Source: Gigantopelta aegis
Taxonomy: Eukaryota > Mollusca > Gastropoda > Neomphalida > Peltospiridae
Direction of reading: 5' to 3'
Assembly (NCBI RefSeq): GCF_016097555.1
Contig: NW_024533026.1
Span: 1 to 64,000 of the forward strand
DNA length: 64,000 nt
Shown here one piece after another: positions 10,037-25,000 of this stretch. The position numbers and the translations under genes are program-made. Position 1 is the stretch's first letter. The number at the start of each line of letters is the position of its first letter. Under the pieces are notes generated by a model. It saw nothing but the letters and a program-made list of their open reading frames with translations. It searched no databases and had not been told where the DNA came from.

Positions 10037-13000
10037 GTAAGTTACCAATGTGACAAAATGTATATGTATAGTGCTCATTATCTAGTCCTCATCTTCTTCC
10101 TATGGAGCTGTTGAAATCTGTTTGGAAAGTACATGGGGTAGTATTGTACTGATTCTGGGATAATAATGATGCTAGTGTTGTCTGTAAACAACTAGGATAC
10201 TCTCCTTATGGTAAATAATCTTTGCCTAATGTGTTTTACCAGCAGATTATTTTATATTATGCACAGGTGCAGTAGGATCTACTATAGTCTACTATTCCTC
10301 ATCAGCTATCAAACATAACATCATTGATTTAAATTTGTACTGGTAATGAGAACAGTGTACTGGACTGTCCTTATAATGGTCTCTCTCTCTACTATTGTTC
10401 TCTGAGTAAAGATGCTAACATCTTTTGTCAATGTAAGTACTAATTTCCTAGTATACTAAATTATCCTATTTTGTATAGCTATGAGTGTTGCTAATTATAG
10501 CAATTGTACTGATGGAGATGTTCGTTTAGTAGGAGGGGCATCACAATATGAAGGGAGAGTTGAAGTGTGTCTTAACAGAGCATGGGGAACAGTCTGTGCA
10601 TACAATAACTGGGACAGTCAAGAGGCTCAAGTTCTAGTTGTCTGTATTCAGATTAGTGCATTAACAATAGGTAAGCCTTACCATCTTTTAAGATGTGGTA
10701 TATTTTTATCTCATTGCAAATTTTATCATTATTATTTATTTTAAAGCAAAAGACATAACGTTGTTACAACTAAAATGATACTACTTTAAAAGTTTTTACC
10801 AAAAACATTTATTAGTCAAGCATTTAGGAAAAGTAGAAATAAGTTTTAAGTTTAGTATTGACTTCTCAGTCTGAGGAAAGAATCTAATGTAAATTAATAG
10901 CATGAGTGGTGATAGTTTCATCTATACATGACCATAAATGTGAAAAGGAAATATGTCATGTTCTCTTGTAGTTTTGAATTCAATCAAAAACTACAAAATA
11001 GACTAATTATATTATAGTCTAATTTTTAAATTATGTATGTATTTTGAGAAATTCTGGTTGTGTAATTTGGGATATCTAAGCTAGAGAGTATACAGTAATG
11101 CATTGTATGTCCTAACATTTTTGTTATGGGAATGGCACTACTGCCATTGTTGCTATTCAATATCTTTGTGTAGTTTCTGAACTTCTTTATGTCATCGCTC
11201 CTAGCTTGTAGTTGATTTAAACATTTGATTTCAGGATACTCTTATGGCTACGTTGAAGACATGGATTCTCACAAGGGACTGGACCTATTCTATTTGGATA
11301 TGTAGATTGTAATGGAACAGAAGCTAACTTGGTTGAGTGTACGCAGAACTATAACAATACTCATACTTACTGTCAGAGTCACTATTATGATGTAGCTATA
11401 GTTTGTGATAGTAAGTACTTTATGTTCTAAATATTAGTAATGTTACCTAATTGAGATAGGCATAGCTTATTCATAGCTTTCATCTAAATAAGTACTACTT
11501 GAAGTTGTGTTTAATTATAAGCCAATTCCTGTTCCTTCTTTTTTCTAATCCTACGTCTGTTACAAACCAGCAATTACACCCACCTCAATTGCAGCTACCA
11601 CAATCAGTGCATCTCTATCACCTTTAGGCAAGCTATAGTTATAGTAAAAACTATAGATAAGAATTGAAGCAGACATAGTTTAAGTGGTGTAACATACAAT
11701 GGTATTCGGTTTTCCTTCAACAGTTTCATGGTAAATTGTTTCAAAATGTTTAGGCATTGATACATGTAACAATATCTTGATGCAATATTGACTTGATCAA
11801 TTCTATATTAAAGTGATCTTAATATATAGAATTGATTAATTCAATATTGATTTTATATTGAATCAATCGCTTCAATATTGAATTGATCAGGTCAATATTA
11901 GATTGATTGATTCTATATGAATTGATTAGGTTGATATTGTATTAATGTAGTATGTATCAATGCCTAAACAATTTTGAAACAAACAGCATGCCATATTGGG
12001 CCACTTGGTATTTATTACCTTCGCTAATCAAAAATCCCTCTGTAGTGAAATACAGACATGCATCAAAGATTTGATTATAAATTTCTACTATCTTATTTAC
12101 TTTTGTCAAAGCTTTCTCTGTTCTCACAATTGATTTTAATCCTTTTAATTTATGCATCACAAACAAATGCATAAGGAATTGCATGAAACTCTTAGCTAGA
12201 CATTTAAATATAGAAAGCAGAGCAGATTAAACAGGGAAACCATTTAGAGAAGTCAAAAGTGGATGTAGGGATAAGAATGACAAAAAGTAATACAGAAACA
12301 AGGTAGGCATTATATATTGTACACACAAATCCTTATAAAATCCTTACACTACCTGATTGTTACTATATGAACTAAATATGTAGGGATTTGAGAATGTGTA
12401 AACACTAGACTGGACTACTGGAATAGAGGACTAATCTTTAAATATTTATGTAGGTGTGACTTAACTAAATAAGCATGTGATGACTACATTGTAGTTTCTT
12501 TGCAAGACTGCGTAGGCTAGGCTACTGGTAGCTTAAGTTCATCTTGTAACTCTAGTTAAAGCTTACATTATTACAGCTAGAAACTTTTTTGTTTCTCAAT
12601 ACCTTTCTTATCAAATATACACATGAATTCTGACCTTTTCTGTAGGATTGTCATACACAATTAATGATACAAGCTCATAAAGTTTGTAGTTTTGTTAAGA
12701 CTTGCAGGACACACATATGTATTTACAAATCCATGAAATAACCCTTGTATATTGTATATTATTATGATTGTGAAAGATCTTACCCTAAGTGGTCTGATGT
12801 TGATAACATTAAAAGTTTAACAGTTATATGTTGACAATGTTAACTCCTAACTAAAATGTCAAAATTAGCAAAAAGAATGCATGCAATATTTTAATGAATT
12901 TTAATAAATTCACAAATCAAAAAAAAATGATTGTTATTGTTATTATTATTATTATTATTATTATTTATTATTATTATTATCATTACACTATTGTAGTACT

Positions 13001-16000
13001 TAATATGTAGAAATCATTTCACAGAAACTTGTATTGCCAACTTATACAATCAACTATTTAGCCTATTACTTGATTTTAAATGTATAATTATTGTGTAAAA
13101 GGTACAAATAAATTTATAACCTCTATTCACATAAAAATCAAAGGACACAATGATAACTTAATTTTGAATTGTGAATTCACTATGAACACAGCATATCTTG
13201 ATTTTAATACCAACATTCACCATTATTTCTTTTTACTTTATTAATTTTACTTTTTATATTATTTTATATATTTTGTACAACCATATTAAAGGTTAGTCCA
13301 ATCCAGTAATCTAGTCTAGATTTTAAAGACTTCTGGATTTTGGTATTTGTGTACAATTTAATATTGCATTGTCATTCTTACATCCACTTTACACTGGATT
13401 TTAAAGTGTTCTTATTACTTGTTAATATAATATTCATCAAATCCTTTAAAAGACATAAATGCATGTTCTACTAATACTCATAGACATGTGATCCTAATGC
13501 TAACTGTATCAACACTGCTGGCAACACTGCATGTACTTGTAACAGTGGATATGAAGGAAATGGAGAGTTGTGTACAGGTTTGTGTTTTATTAGACAAATA
13601 CATGAACATTAATAACATAATTAAAAGAAATAATGAGTAATTTTTAATGCAATATTAATTCCATCTTTAGACATAAATGAATGTTCTACTAATACTCATA
13701 ACTGTGATAGTAATGCTACCTGTATCAACACTGCTGGAAATTTTACTTGTACTTGTAACACTGGATATGAAGGAAATGGAGAGTTTTGTACAGGTTTGTA
13801 GTTTTACTATATAAAAAAAATTAATAACAAATTGATAAAATATATTAATAAAATATCAATATAAATTTTCTTTAGACATTGATGAATGCTTAACAAATAC
13901 TCATAACTGTGATATTATTGCTACCTGTATCAACACTGCTGGAAGTTTCACATGTACTGAATATGAAGGAAGTGGACAGTCATCTACAGGTTTTTCATTT
14001 ATTAAAGTAGACAATTCTTTGTCAATACTGCATATACTGATCATTAATCTTAAAAACTAAGGTAGACTAGAGTTAATCTCATTCATTTCTAGATGTAGAT
14101 GAATGTTCTACTAATACTCATAACTGTGATGCTAATGCTACATGTACCAAAACTGCCAGTAATTTTACATGTACATGTAACACTGGATATGAAGGAAATG
14201 GCCAGTCATGTACAGGTTTGTAGTTTATCATATATATACAAGCTCACTTATATGAAGTGAAGAAAACTATTGTCCATTTATTATCATAATATGAATTATC
14301 TTTAGACATAGATGAATGTTCAACTAATACTCATAACTGTGATAGTAATGCTACCTGTATCAACACTGCTGGCAATTTTACTTGTACTTGTAACACTGGA
14401 TATGAAGGAAATGGAGAGTTCATGTACAGGTTTGTAGTTTATTAGTAATATACATGAACATTAATAACAAAATCAAGAGAAATAATGAGTAATTTTAAAT
14501 ATAATATTAATTCCATTCTTTAGACATAGATGAATGCTTAACTAATACTCATAACTGTGATAGTAATGCTACCTGTATCAACACTGCTGGCAATTTCACA
14601 TGTACTTGTAACACTGGATATGAAGGAAATGGAGAGTCATGTACAGGTTTGTTTTTTATTAGTAATATACATGAACATTAATAACAAAATCAAGAGAAAT
14701 AATGAGTAATTTTAAATATATTATTAATTCCATTCTTTAGACATAGATGAATGTTTAACTAATACTCATAACTGTGATAGTAATGCTACCTGTATCAACA
14801 CTGCTGGAAATTTCACATGTACTTGTAACACTGGATATGAAGGAAATGGAGAGTTTTGTACAGGTTTGTAGTTTATTAGAAATATGCATTAACATTAATA
14901 ACAAAATTAAGAGAAATAATGAACAATTTTTAATATAATATTACTTCAATTCTTTAGACATAGATGAATGTTTAACTAATACTCATAACTGTGATAGTAA
15001 TGCTACCTGTATCAACACTGCTGGCAATTTTACATGTACTTGTAACACTGGATATGAAGGAAATGGAGAGTCATGTACAGGTTTGTAGTTTATTAGTAAT
15101 ATACTTTAACATTAATAACAAAATCAAGAGAAATAATGAGTAATTTTTAATATAATATTAATTCCAATTCTTTAGACATAGATGAATGCTTAACTAATAC
15201 TCATAACTGTGATAGTAATGCTACCTGTATCAACACTGCTGGAAATTTTACATGTACTTGTAACACTGGATATGAAGGAAATGGAGAGTTTTGTACAGGT
15301 TTGTAGTTTATTAGAAATATGATCATTAATGTTAATAACAAAATTAACAGAAATAATGAACAATTTTTAATATAATATTACTTCAATTCTTTAGACATAG
15401 ATGAATGTTTAACTAATACTCATAACTGTGATAGTAATGCTACCTGTATCAACACTGCTGGCAATTTTACATGTACTTGTAACACTGGATATGAAGGAAA
15501 TGGAGAGTCATGTACAGGTTTGTAGTTTATTAGTAATATACATTAACATTAATAACAAAATCAAGAGAAATAATGAGTAATTTTAAATATAATATTAATT
15601 CAATTCTTTAGACATAGACGAATGCTTAACTAATACTCATAACTGTGATAGTAATGCTACCTGTATCAACACTGCTGGAAATTTTACATGTACTTGTAAC
15701 ACTGGATATGAAGGAAATGGAGAGTCATGTACAGGTTTGTAGTTTATTAGTAATATACATGATGTTAATAACAAAATCAAGAGAAATAATGAGTAATTTT
15801 AAATATAATATTACTTCCATTCTTTAGACATAGATGAATGCTTAACTAATACTCATAACTGTGATAGTAATGCTACCTGTATCAACACTGCTGGCAATTT
15901 TACTTGTACTTGTAACACTGGATATGAAGGAAATGGAGAGTCATGTACAGGTTTGTAGTTTATTAGTAATATACATGAACATTAATAACAAAATCAAGAG

Positions 16001-19000
16001 AAATAATGAGTAATTTTAAATATAATATTAATTCCATTCTTTAGACATAGACGAATGCTTAACTAATACTCATAACTGTGATAGTAATGCTACCTGTATC
16101 AACACTGCTGGAAATTTCACATGTACTTGTAACACTGGATATGAAGGAAATGGAGAGTCATGTACAGGTTTGTAGTTTATTAGCAATATACATTAACATT
16201 AATAACAAAATTAAGAGAAATAATGAGTAATTTTTAATATAATATTAATTCCATTCTTTAGACATAGATGAATGCTTAACTAATACTCATAACTGTGATA
16301 GTAATGCTACCTGTATCAACACTGCTGGCAATTTCACATGTACTTGTAACACTGGATATGAAGGAAATGGAGAGTTTTGTACAGGTTTGTAGTTTATTAG
16401 TAATATACATGAACATTAATAGCAAAATCAAGAGAAATAATGAGTAATTTTAAATATAATATTAATTCCATTTTTTAGACATAGACGAATGCTTAACTAA
16501 TACTCATAACTGTGATAGTAATGCTACCTGTATCAACACTGCTGGCAATTTCACATGTACTTGTAACACTGGATATGAAGGAAATGGAGAGTTGTGTACA
16601 GGTTTGTAGTTTATTAGTAATATACATAACATTAATAACAAAATCAAGAGAAATAATGAGTAATTTTTAATATAATATTAATTCCATTCTTTAGACATAG
16701 ACGAATGCTTAACTAATACTCATAACTGTGATAGTAATGCTACCTGTATCAACACTGCTGGAAATTTCACATGTACTTGTAACACTGGATATGAAGGAAA
16801 TGGAGAGTCATGTACAGGTTTGTAGTTTATTAGTAATATTTAATGTTAATAAGCAAAATTAACAGAAATAATGAACAATTTTTAATATAATATTACTTCA
16901 ATTCTTTAGACATAGATGAATGTTTAACTAATACTCATAACTGTGATAGTAATGCTACCTGTATCAACACTGCTGGCAATTTTACATGTACTTGTAACAC
17001 TGGATATGAAGGAAATGGAGAGTCATGTACAGGTTTGTAGTTTATTAGTAATATAGATAAAATTAATAGCAAAATTAAGAGAAATAATGAACAATTTTTA
17101 ATATAATATTACTTCCATTCTTTAGACATAGATGAATGTTTAACTAATACTCATAACTGTGATAGTAATGCTACCTGTATCAACACTGCTGGAAATTTTA
17201 CATGTACTTGTAACACTGGATATGAAGGAAATGGAGAGTCATGTACAGGTTTGTAGTTTATTAGTAATATACATTAACATTAATAACAAAATCAAGAGAA
17301 ATAATGAGTAATTTTTAATATAATATTAATTCAATTCTTTAGACATAGATGAATGTTTAACTAATACTCATAACTGTGATAGTAATGCTACCTGTATCAA
17401 CACTGCTGGCAATTTTACATGTACTTGTAACACTGGATATGAAGGAAATGGAGAGTCATGTACAGGTTTGTAGTTTATTAGTAATATACATGAACATTAA
17501 TAACAAAATCAAGAGAAATAATGAGTAATTTTAAATATAATATTAATTCCATTTTTTAGACATAGATGAATGCTTAACTAATACTCATAACTGTGATAGT
17601 AATGCTACCTGTATCAACACTGCTGGAAATTTCACTTGTACTTGTAACACTGGATATGAAGGAAATGGAGATTTTTGTACAGGTTTGTAGTTTATTAGTA
17701 ATATGCATTAATGTTAATACCAAAATTAACAGAAATAATGAACAATTTTTAATATAATATTACTTCAATTCTTTAGACATAGATGAATGTTTAACTAATA
17801 CTCATAACTGTGATAGTAATGCTACCTGTATCAACACTGCTGGCAATTTCACATGTACTTGTAACACTGGATATGAAGGAAATGGAGAGTCATGTACAGG
17901 TTTGTAGTTTATTAGTAATATACATGAACATTAATAACAAAATCAAGAGAAATAATGAGTAATTTAAATATAATATTAATTCCATTCTTTAGACATAGAC
18001 GAATGCTTAACTAATACTCATAACTGTGATAGTAATGCTACCTGTATCAACACTGCTGGAAATTTTACATGTACTTGTAACACTGGATATGAAGGAAATG
18101 GAGAGTTTTGTACAGGTTTGTAGTTTATTAGTAATATACATTAACATTAATATACAAAATTAAGAGAAATAATGAACAATTTTTAATATAATATTAATTT
18201 CAATTCTTTAGACATAGATGAATGTTTAACTAATACTCATAACTGTGATAGTAATGCTACCTGTATCAACACTGCTGGAAATTTCACATGTACTTGTAAC
18301 ACTGGATATGAAGGAAATGGAGAGTCATGTACAGGTTTGTAGTTTATTAGTAATATACATGAACATTAATAACAAAATCAAGAGAAATAATGATTAATTT
18401 TAAATATAATATTAATTCCATTTTTTAGACATAGATGAATGTTTAACTAATACTCATAACTGTGATAGTAATGCTACCTGTATCAACACTGCTGGAAATT
18501 TCACATGTACTTGTAACACTGGATATGAAGGAAATGGAGAGTCATGTACAGGTTTGTAGTTTATTAGAAATATACTTTAATGTTAATAGCAAAATCAACA
18601 GAAATAATGAACAATTTTTAATATAATATTAATTCAATTCTTTAGACATAGATGAATGCTTAACTAATACTCATAACTGTGATAGTAATGCTACCTGTAT
18701 CAACACTGCTGGAAATTTCACATGTACTTGTAACACTGGATATGAAGGAAATGGAGAGTCATGTACAGGTTTGTAGTTTATTAGTAATATACATTAACAT
18801 TAATAACAAAATCAAGAGAAATAATGAACAATTTTTAATATAATATTAATTCCATTTTTTAGACATAGATGAATGTTTAACTAATACTCATAACTGTGAT
18901 AGTAATGCTACCTGTATCAACACTGCTGGAAATTTTACATGTACTTGTAACACTGGATATGAAGGAAATGGAGAGTCATGTACAGGTTTGTAGTTTATTA

Positions 19001-22000
19001 GTAATATACATGAATGTTAATAACAAAATTAAGAGAAATAATGAGTAATTTTTAATATAATATTAATTCAATTCTTTAGACATAGATGAATGCTTAACTA
19101 ATACTCATAACTGTGATAGTAATGCTACCTGTATCAACACTGCTGGAAATTTTACATGTACTTGTAACACTGGATATGAAGGAAATGGAGAGTTTTGTAC
19201 AGGTTTGTAGTTTATTAGTAATATACATTAACATTAATAACAAAATCAAGAGAAATAATGAACAATTTTTAATATAATATTAATTCAATTCTTTAGACAT
19301 AGATGAATGTTTAACTAATACTCATAACTGTGATAGTAATGCTACCTGTATCAACACTGCTGGCAATTTCACATGTACTTGTAACACTGGATATGAAGGA
19401 AATGGAGAGTCATGTACAGGTTTGTAGTTTATTAGTAATATACATGAACATTAATAGCAAAATCAAGAGAAATAATGAGTAATTTTAAATATAATATTAA
19501 TTCCATTCTTTAGACATAGATGAATGCTTAACTAATACTCATAACTGTGATAGTAATGCTACCTGTATCAACACTGCTGGAAATTTCACATGTACTTGTA
19601 ACACTGGATATGAAGGAAATGGAGAGTTTGTACAGGTTTGTAGTTTATTAGATCATTAATATACATTAACATTAATAACAAAATCAACAGAAATAATGAA
19701 CAATTTTTAATATAATATTACTTCAATTCTTTAGACATAGATGAATGTTTAACTAATACTCATAACTGTGATAGTAATGCTACCTGTATCAACACTGCTG
19801 GAAATTTCACATGTACTTGTAACACTGGATATGAAGGAAATGGAGAGTTTTGTACAGGTTTGTAGTTTATTAGTAATATACATGAACATTAATAACAAAA
19901 TCAAGAGAAATAATGAAGTAATTTTAATATAATATTACTTCAATTTTTTAGACATAGATGAATGCTTAACTAATACTCATAACTGTGATAGTAATGCTAC
20001 CTGTATCAACACTGCTGGCAATTTCACATGTACTTGTAACACTGGATATGAAGGAAATGGAGAGTCATGTACAGGTTTGTAGTTTATTAGTAATATACAT
20101 GAACATTAATAACAAAATCAAGAGAAATAATGAGTAATTTTAAATATAATATTAATTCCATTCTTTAGACATAGATGAATGCTTAACTAATACTCATAAC
20201 TGTGATAGTAATGCTACCTGTATCAACACTGCTGGAAATTTTACATGTACTTGTAACACTGGATATGAAGGAAATGGAGATTTCATGTACAGGTTTGTAG
20301 TTTATTAGTAATATACATGAATGTTAATAACAAAATCAAGAGAAATAATGAACAATTTTTAATATAATATTAATTCCATTCTTTAGACATAGATGAATGC
20401 TTAACTAATACTCATAACTGTGATAGTAATGCTACCTGTATCAACACTGCTGGCAATTTCACATGTACTTGTAACACTGGATATGAAGGAAATGGAGAGT
20501 CATGTACAGGTTTGTAGTTTATTAGTAATATACATTAACATTAATAACAAAATTAAGAGAAATAATAAGTAAAGTTTTAATATAATATTAATTCCATTCT
20601 TTAGACATAGATGAATGCTTAACTAATACTCATAACTGTGATAGTAATGCTACCTGTATCAACACTGCTGGCAATTTTACATGTACTTGTAACACTGGAT
20701 ATGAAGGAAATGGAGAGTCATGTACAGGTTTGTAGTTTATTAGAAATATAATTAATGTTAATACAAAATCAAGAGAAATAATGAACAATTTTTAATATAA
20801 TATTAATTCCATTCTTTAGACATAGATGAATGCTTAACTAATACTCATAACTGTGATAGTAATGCTACCTGTATCAACACTGCTGGTAATTTCACATGTA
20901 CTTGTAACACTGGATATGAAGGAAATGGAGAGTCATGTACAGGTTTGTAGTTTATTAGTAATATACATGAACATTAATAACAAAATCAAGAGAAATAATG
21001 AGTAATTTTAAATATAATATTAATTCCATTCTTTAGACATAGACGAATGCTTAACTAATACTCATAACTGTGATAGTAATGCTACCTGTATCAACACTGC
21101 TGGTAATTTCACATGTACTTGTAACACTGGATATGAAGGAAATGGAGAGTTCATGTACAGGTTTGTAGTTTATTAGTAATATACATGAACATTAATAACA
21201 AAATTAAGAGAAATAATGAGTAATTTTTAATATAATATTAATTCCATTCTTTAGACATAGATGAATGTTTAACTAATACTCATAACTGTGATAGTAATGC
21301 TACCTGTATCAACACTGCTGGTAATTTCACATGTACTTGTAACACTGGATATGAAGGAAATGGAGAGTCATGTACAGGTTTGTAGTTTATTAGTAATATA
21401 CAACATTAATCAAGAGAAATAATTAGTAATTTTAAATATAATATTAATTCCATTCTTTAGACATAGATGAATGCTTAACTAATACTCATAACTGTGATAG
21501 TAATGCTACCTGTATCAACACTGCTGGAAATTTCACATGTACTTGTAACACTGGATATGAAGGAAATGGAGAGTTTTGTACAGGTTTGTAGTTTATTAGT
21601 AATATACATTAACATTAATAACAAAATCAAGATCTCAAAATGAACAATTTTTAATATAATATTAATTCCATTTTTTAGACATAGATGAATGTTAACTAAT
21701 ACTCATAACTGTGATAGTAATGCTACCTGTATCAACACTGCTGGAAATTTTACATGTACTTGTAACACTGGATATGAAGGAAATGGCCAGTTATGTACAG
21801 GTTTGTAGTTTATTAGAAATATACATTAGCATTAATAACAAAATCAAGAGAAATAATGAGTAAATTTTTAATATAATATATCAAGAGAAATAATGAGTAT
21901 TTTAAATATATTAATTCCATTCTTTAGACATAGATGAATGTTTAACTAATACTCATAACTGTGATAGTAATGCTACCTGTATCAACACTGCTGGAAATTT

Positions 22001-25000
22001 CACATGTACTTGTAACACTGGATATGAAGGAAATGGAGAGTCATGTACAGGTTTGTAGTTTATTAGTAATATACATGAACATTAATAACAAAATTAAGAG
22101 AAATAATGAGTAATTTTAAATATAATATTAATTCCATTCTTTAGACATAGATGAATGCTTAACTAATACTCATAACTGTGATAGTAATGCTACCTGTATC
22201 AACACTGCTGGCAATTTCACATGTACTTGTAACACTGGATATGAAGGAAATGGAGAGTCATGTACAGGTTTGTAGTTTATTAGTAATATACATGAACATT
22301 AATAACAAAATTAAGAGAAATAATGAAGTAATTTTAAATATAATATTAATTCCATTCTTTAGACATAGATGAATGTTTAACTAATACTCATAACTGTGAT
22401 AGTAATGCTACCTGTATCAACACTGCTGGCAATTTCACATGTACTTGTAACACTGGATATGAAGGAAATGGAGAGTCATGTACAGGTTTGTAGTTTATTA
22501 GTAATATACATGAACATTAATAACAAAATCAAGAGAAATAATGAGTAATTTTTAATATAATATTAATTCCATTCTTTAGACATAGATGAATGCTTAACTA
22601 ATACTCATAACTGTGATAGTAATGCTACCTGTATCAACACTGCTGGCAATTTCACATGTACTTGTAACACTGGATATGAAGGAAATGGAGAGTCATGTAC
22701 AGGTTTGTAGTTTATTAGTAATATACATGAACATTAATAACAAAATCAAGAGAAATAATGAGTAATTTTAAATATAATATTAATTCCATTCTTTAGACAT
22801 AGATGAATGCTTAACTAATACTCATAACTGTGATAGTAATGCTACCTGTATCAACACTGCTGGCAATTTCACATGTACTTGTAACACTGGATATGAAGGA
22901 AATGGAGAGTCATGTACAGGTTTGTAGTTTATTAGTAATATACATGAACATTAATAACAAAATCAAGAGAAATAATGAGTAATTTTAAATATAATATTAA
23001 TTCCATTCTTTAGACATAGATGAATGCTTAACTAATACTCATAACTGTGATAGTTATGCTACCTGTATCAACACTGCTGGAAGTTTCACATGTACTGAAT
23101 ATGACTGGAAGTGGACAGTCATCTACAGGTTTTTCATTTATTAAATTAGACAAATTCTTTGTCAATATTGCATATACTGATCATTAATCATTATATACAA
23201 AACGTTCAAGGTAAAGTAATGAACAATTTTAATATTCATTCCATTCTTTAGACATAGATGAATGTTAACTAATACTCATAACTGTGATAGTAATGCTACC
23301 TGTATCAACACTGCTGGTAATTTCACATGTACTTGTAACACTGGATATGAAGGAAATGGAGAGTCATGTACAGGTTTGTAGTTTATTAGTAATATACATG
23401 AACATTAATAACAAAATCAAGAGAAATAATGGTTAATTTTAAATATAATATTAATTCATTTTTTTAGACATAGATGAATGCTTAACTAATACTCATAACT
23501 GTGATAGTAATGCTACCTGTATCAACACTGCTGGCAATTTCACATGTACTTGTAACACTGGATATGAAGGAAATGGAGAGTTGTGTACAGGTTTGTAGTT
23601 TATTAGTAATATACATGAACATTAATAACAAAATCAAGAGAAATAATGAGTAATTTTAAATATAATATTAATTCCATTTTTTAGACATAGATGAATGTTT
23701 AACTAATACTCATAACTGTGATAGTAATGCTACCTGTATCAACACTGCTGGTAATTTCACATGTACTTGTAACACTGGATATGAAGGAAATGGAGAGTCA
23801 TGTACAGGTTTGTAGTTTATTAGTAATATACAATGTTAATATACAAAATAATAAGAGAAATAATGGGTAATTTTTAATATAATATTAATTCAATTCTTTA
23901 GACATAGATGAATGCTTAACTAATACTCATAACTGTGATAGTAATGCTACCTGTATCAACACTGCTGGCAATTTCACATGTACTTGTAACACTGGATATG
24001 AAGGAAATGGAGAGTCATGTACAGGTTTGTAGTTTATTAGTAATATACATGAACATTAATAACAAAATTAAGAGAAATAATCAAAGTAATTTTAAATATA
24101 ATATTAATTCCATTTTTTAGACATAGATGAATGCTTAACTAATACTCATAACTGTGATAGTAATGCTACCTGTATCAACACTGCTGGCAATTTTACATGT
24201 ACTTGTAACACTGGATATGAAGGAAATGGAGAGTCATGTACAGGTTTGTAGTTTATTAGTAATATACATGAATGTTAATAGCAAAATCAAGAGAAATAAT
24301 GAGTAATTTTAAATATAATATTAATTCCATTCTTTAGACATAGATGAATGCTTAACTAATACTCATAACTGTGATAGTAATGCTACCTGTATCAACACTG
24401 CTGGCAATTTCACATGTACTTGTAACACTGGATATGAAGGAAATGGAGAGTCATGTACAGGTTTGTAGCTTATTAGTATAATATACATGAACATTAATAA
24501 CAAAATCAAGAGAAATAATGAGTAATTAATAAAATATAATATTAATTCCATTTTTTAGACATAGATGAATGCTTAACTAATACTCATAACTGTGATAGTA
24601 ATGCTACCTGTATCAACACTGCTGGCAATTTCACATGTACTTGTAACACTGGATATGAAGGAAATGGAGAGTCATGTACAGGTTTGTAGCTTATTAGTAA
24701 TATACATGAACATTAATAACAAAATCAAGAGAAATAATGAGTAATTTTAAATATAATATTAATTCCATTTTTTTAGACATAGATGAATGCTTAACTAATA
24801 CTCATAACTGTGATAGTAATGCTACCTGTATCAACACTGCTGGTAATTTCACATGTACTTGTAACACTGGATATGAAGGAAATGGAGAGTCATGTACAGG
24901 TTTGTAGTTTATTAGTAATATACATGAACATTAATAACAAAATCAAGAGAAATAATGAGTAATTTTAAATATAATATTAATTCCATTCTTTAGACATAGA

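Larger units (their letters stand above)
11628..13452 (+). other. Long intron before the EGF array
   Basis: This 1.8-kb intron carries an inverted-repeat element (11736-11982) and a (TTA)n microsatellite (12930-12983). I see no additional EGF or SRCR exon in it. A 75-codon minus-strand frame (11957-12184) overlaps the end of the inverted repeat and is not recognised. Confidence 0.5.

Noticed and set aside
9853..10053. 66-codon frame starting M-L-P-R-P-K
   Set aside because: The overlapping frame from 9944 gives a clean signal peptide with a splice donor in the correct phase.
11957..12184. 75-codon minus-strand frame
   Set aside because: It overlaps the end of the inverted-repeat element inside an intron and shows no family features.
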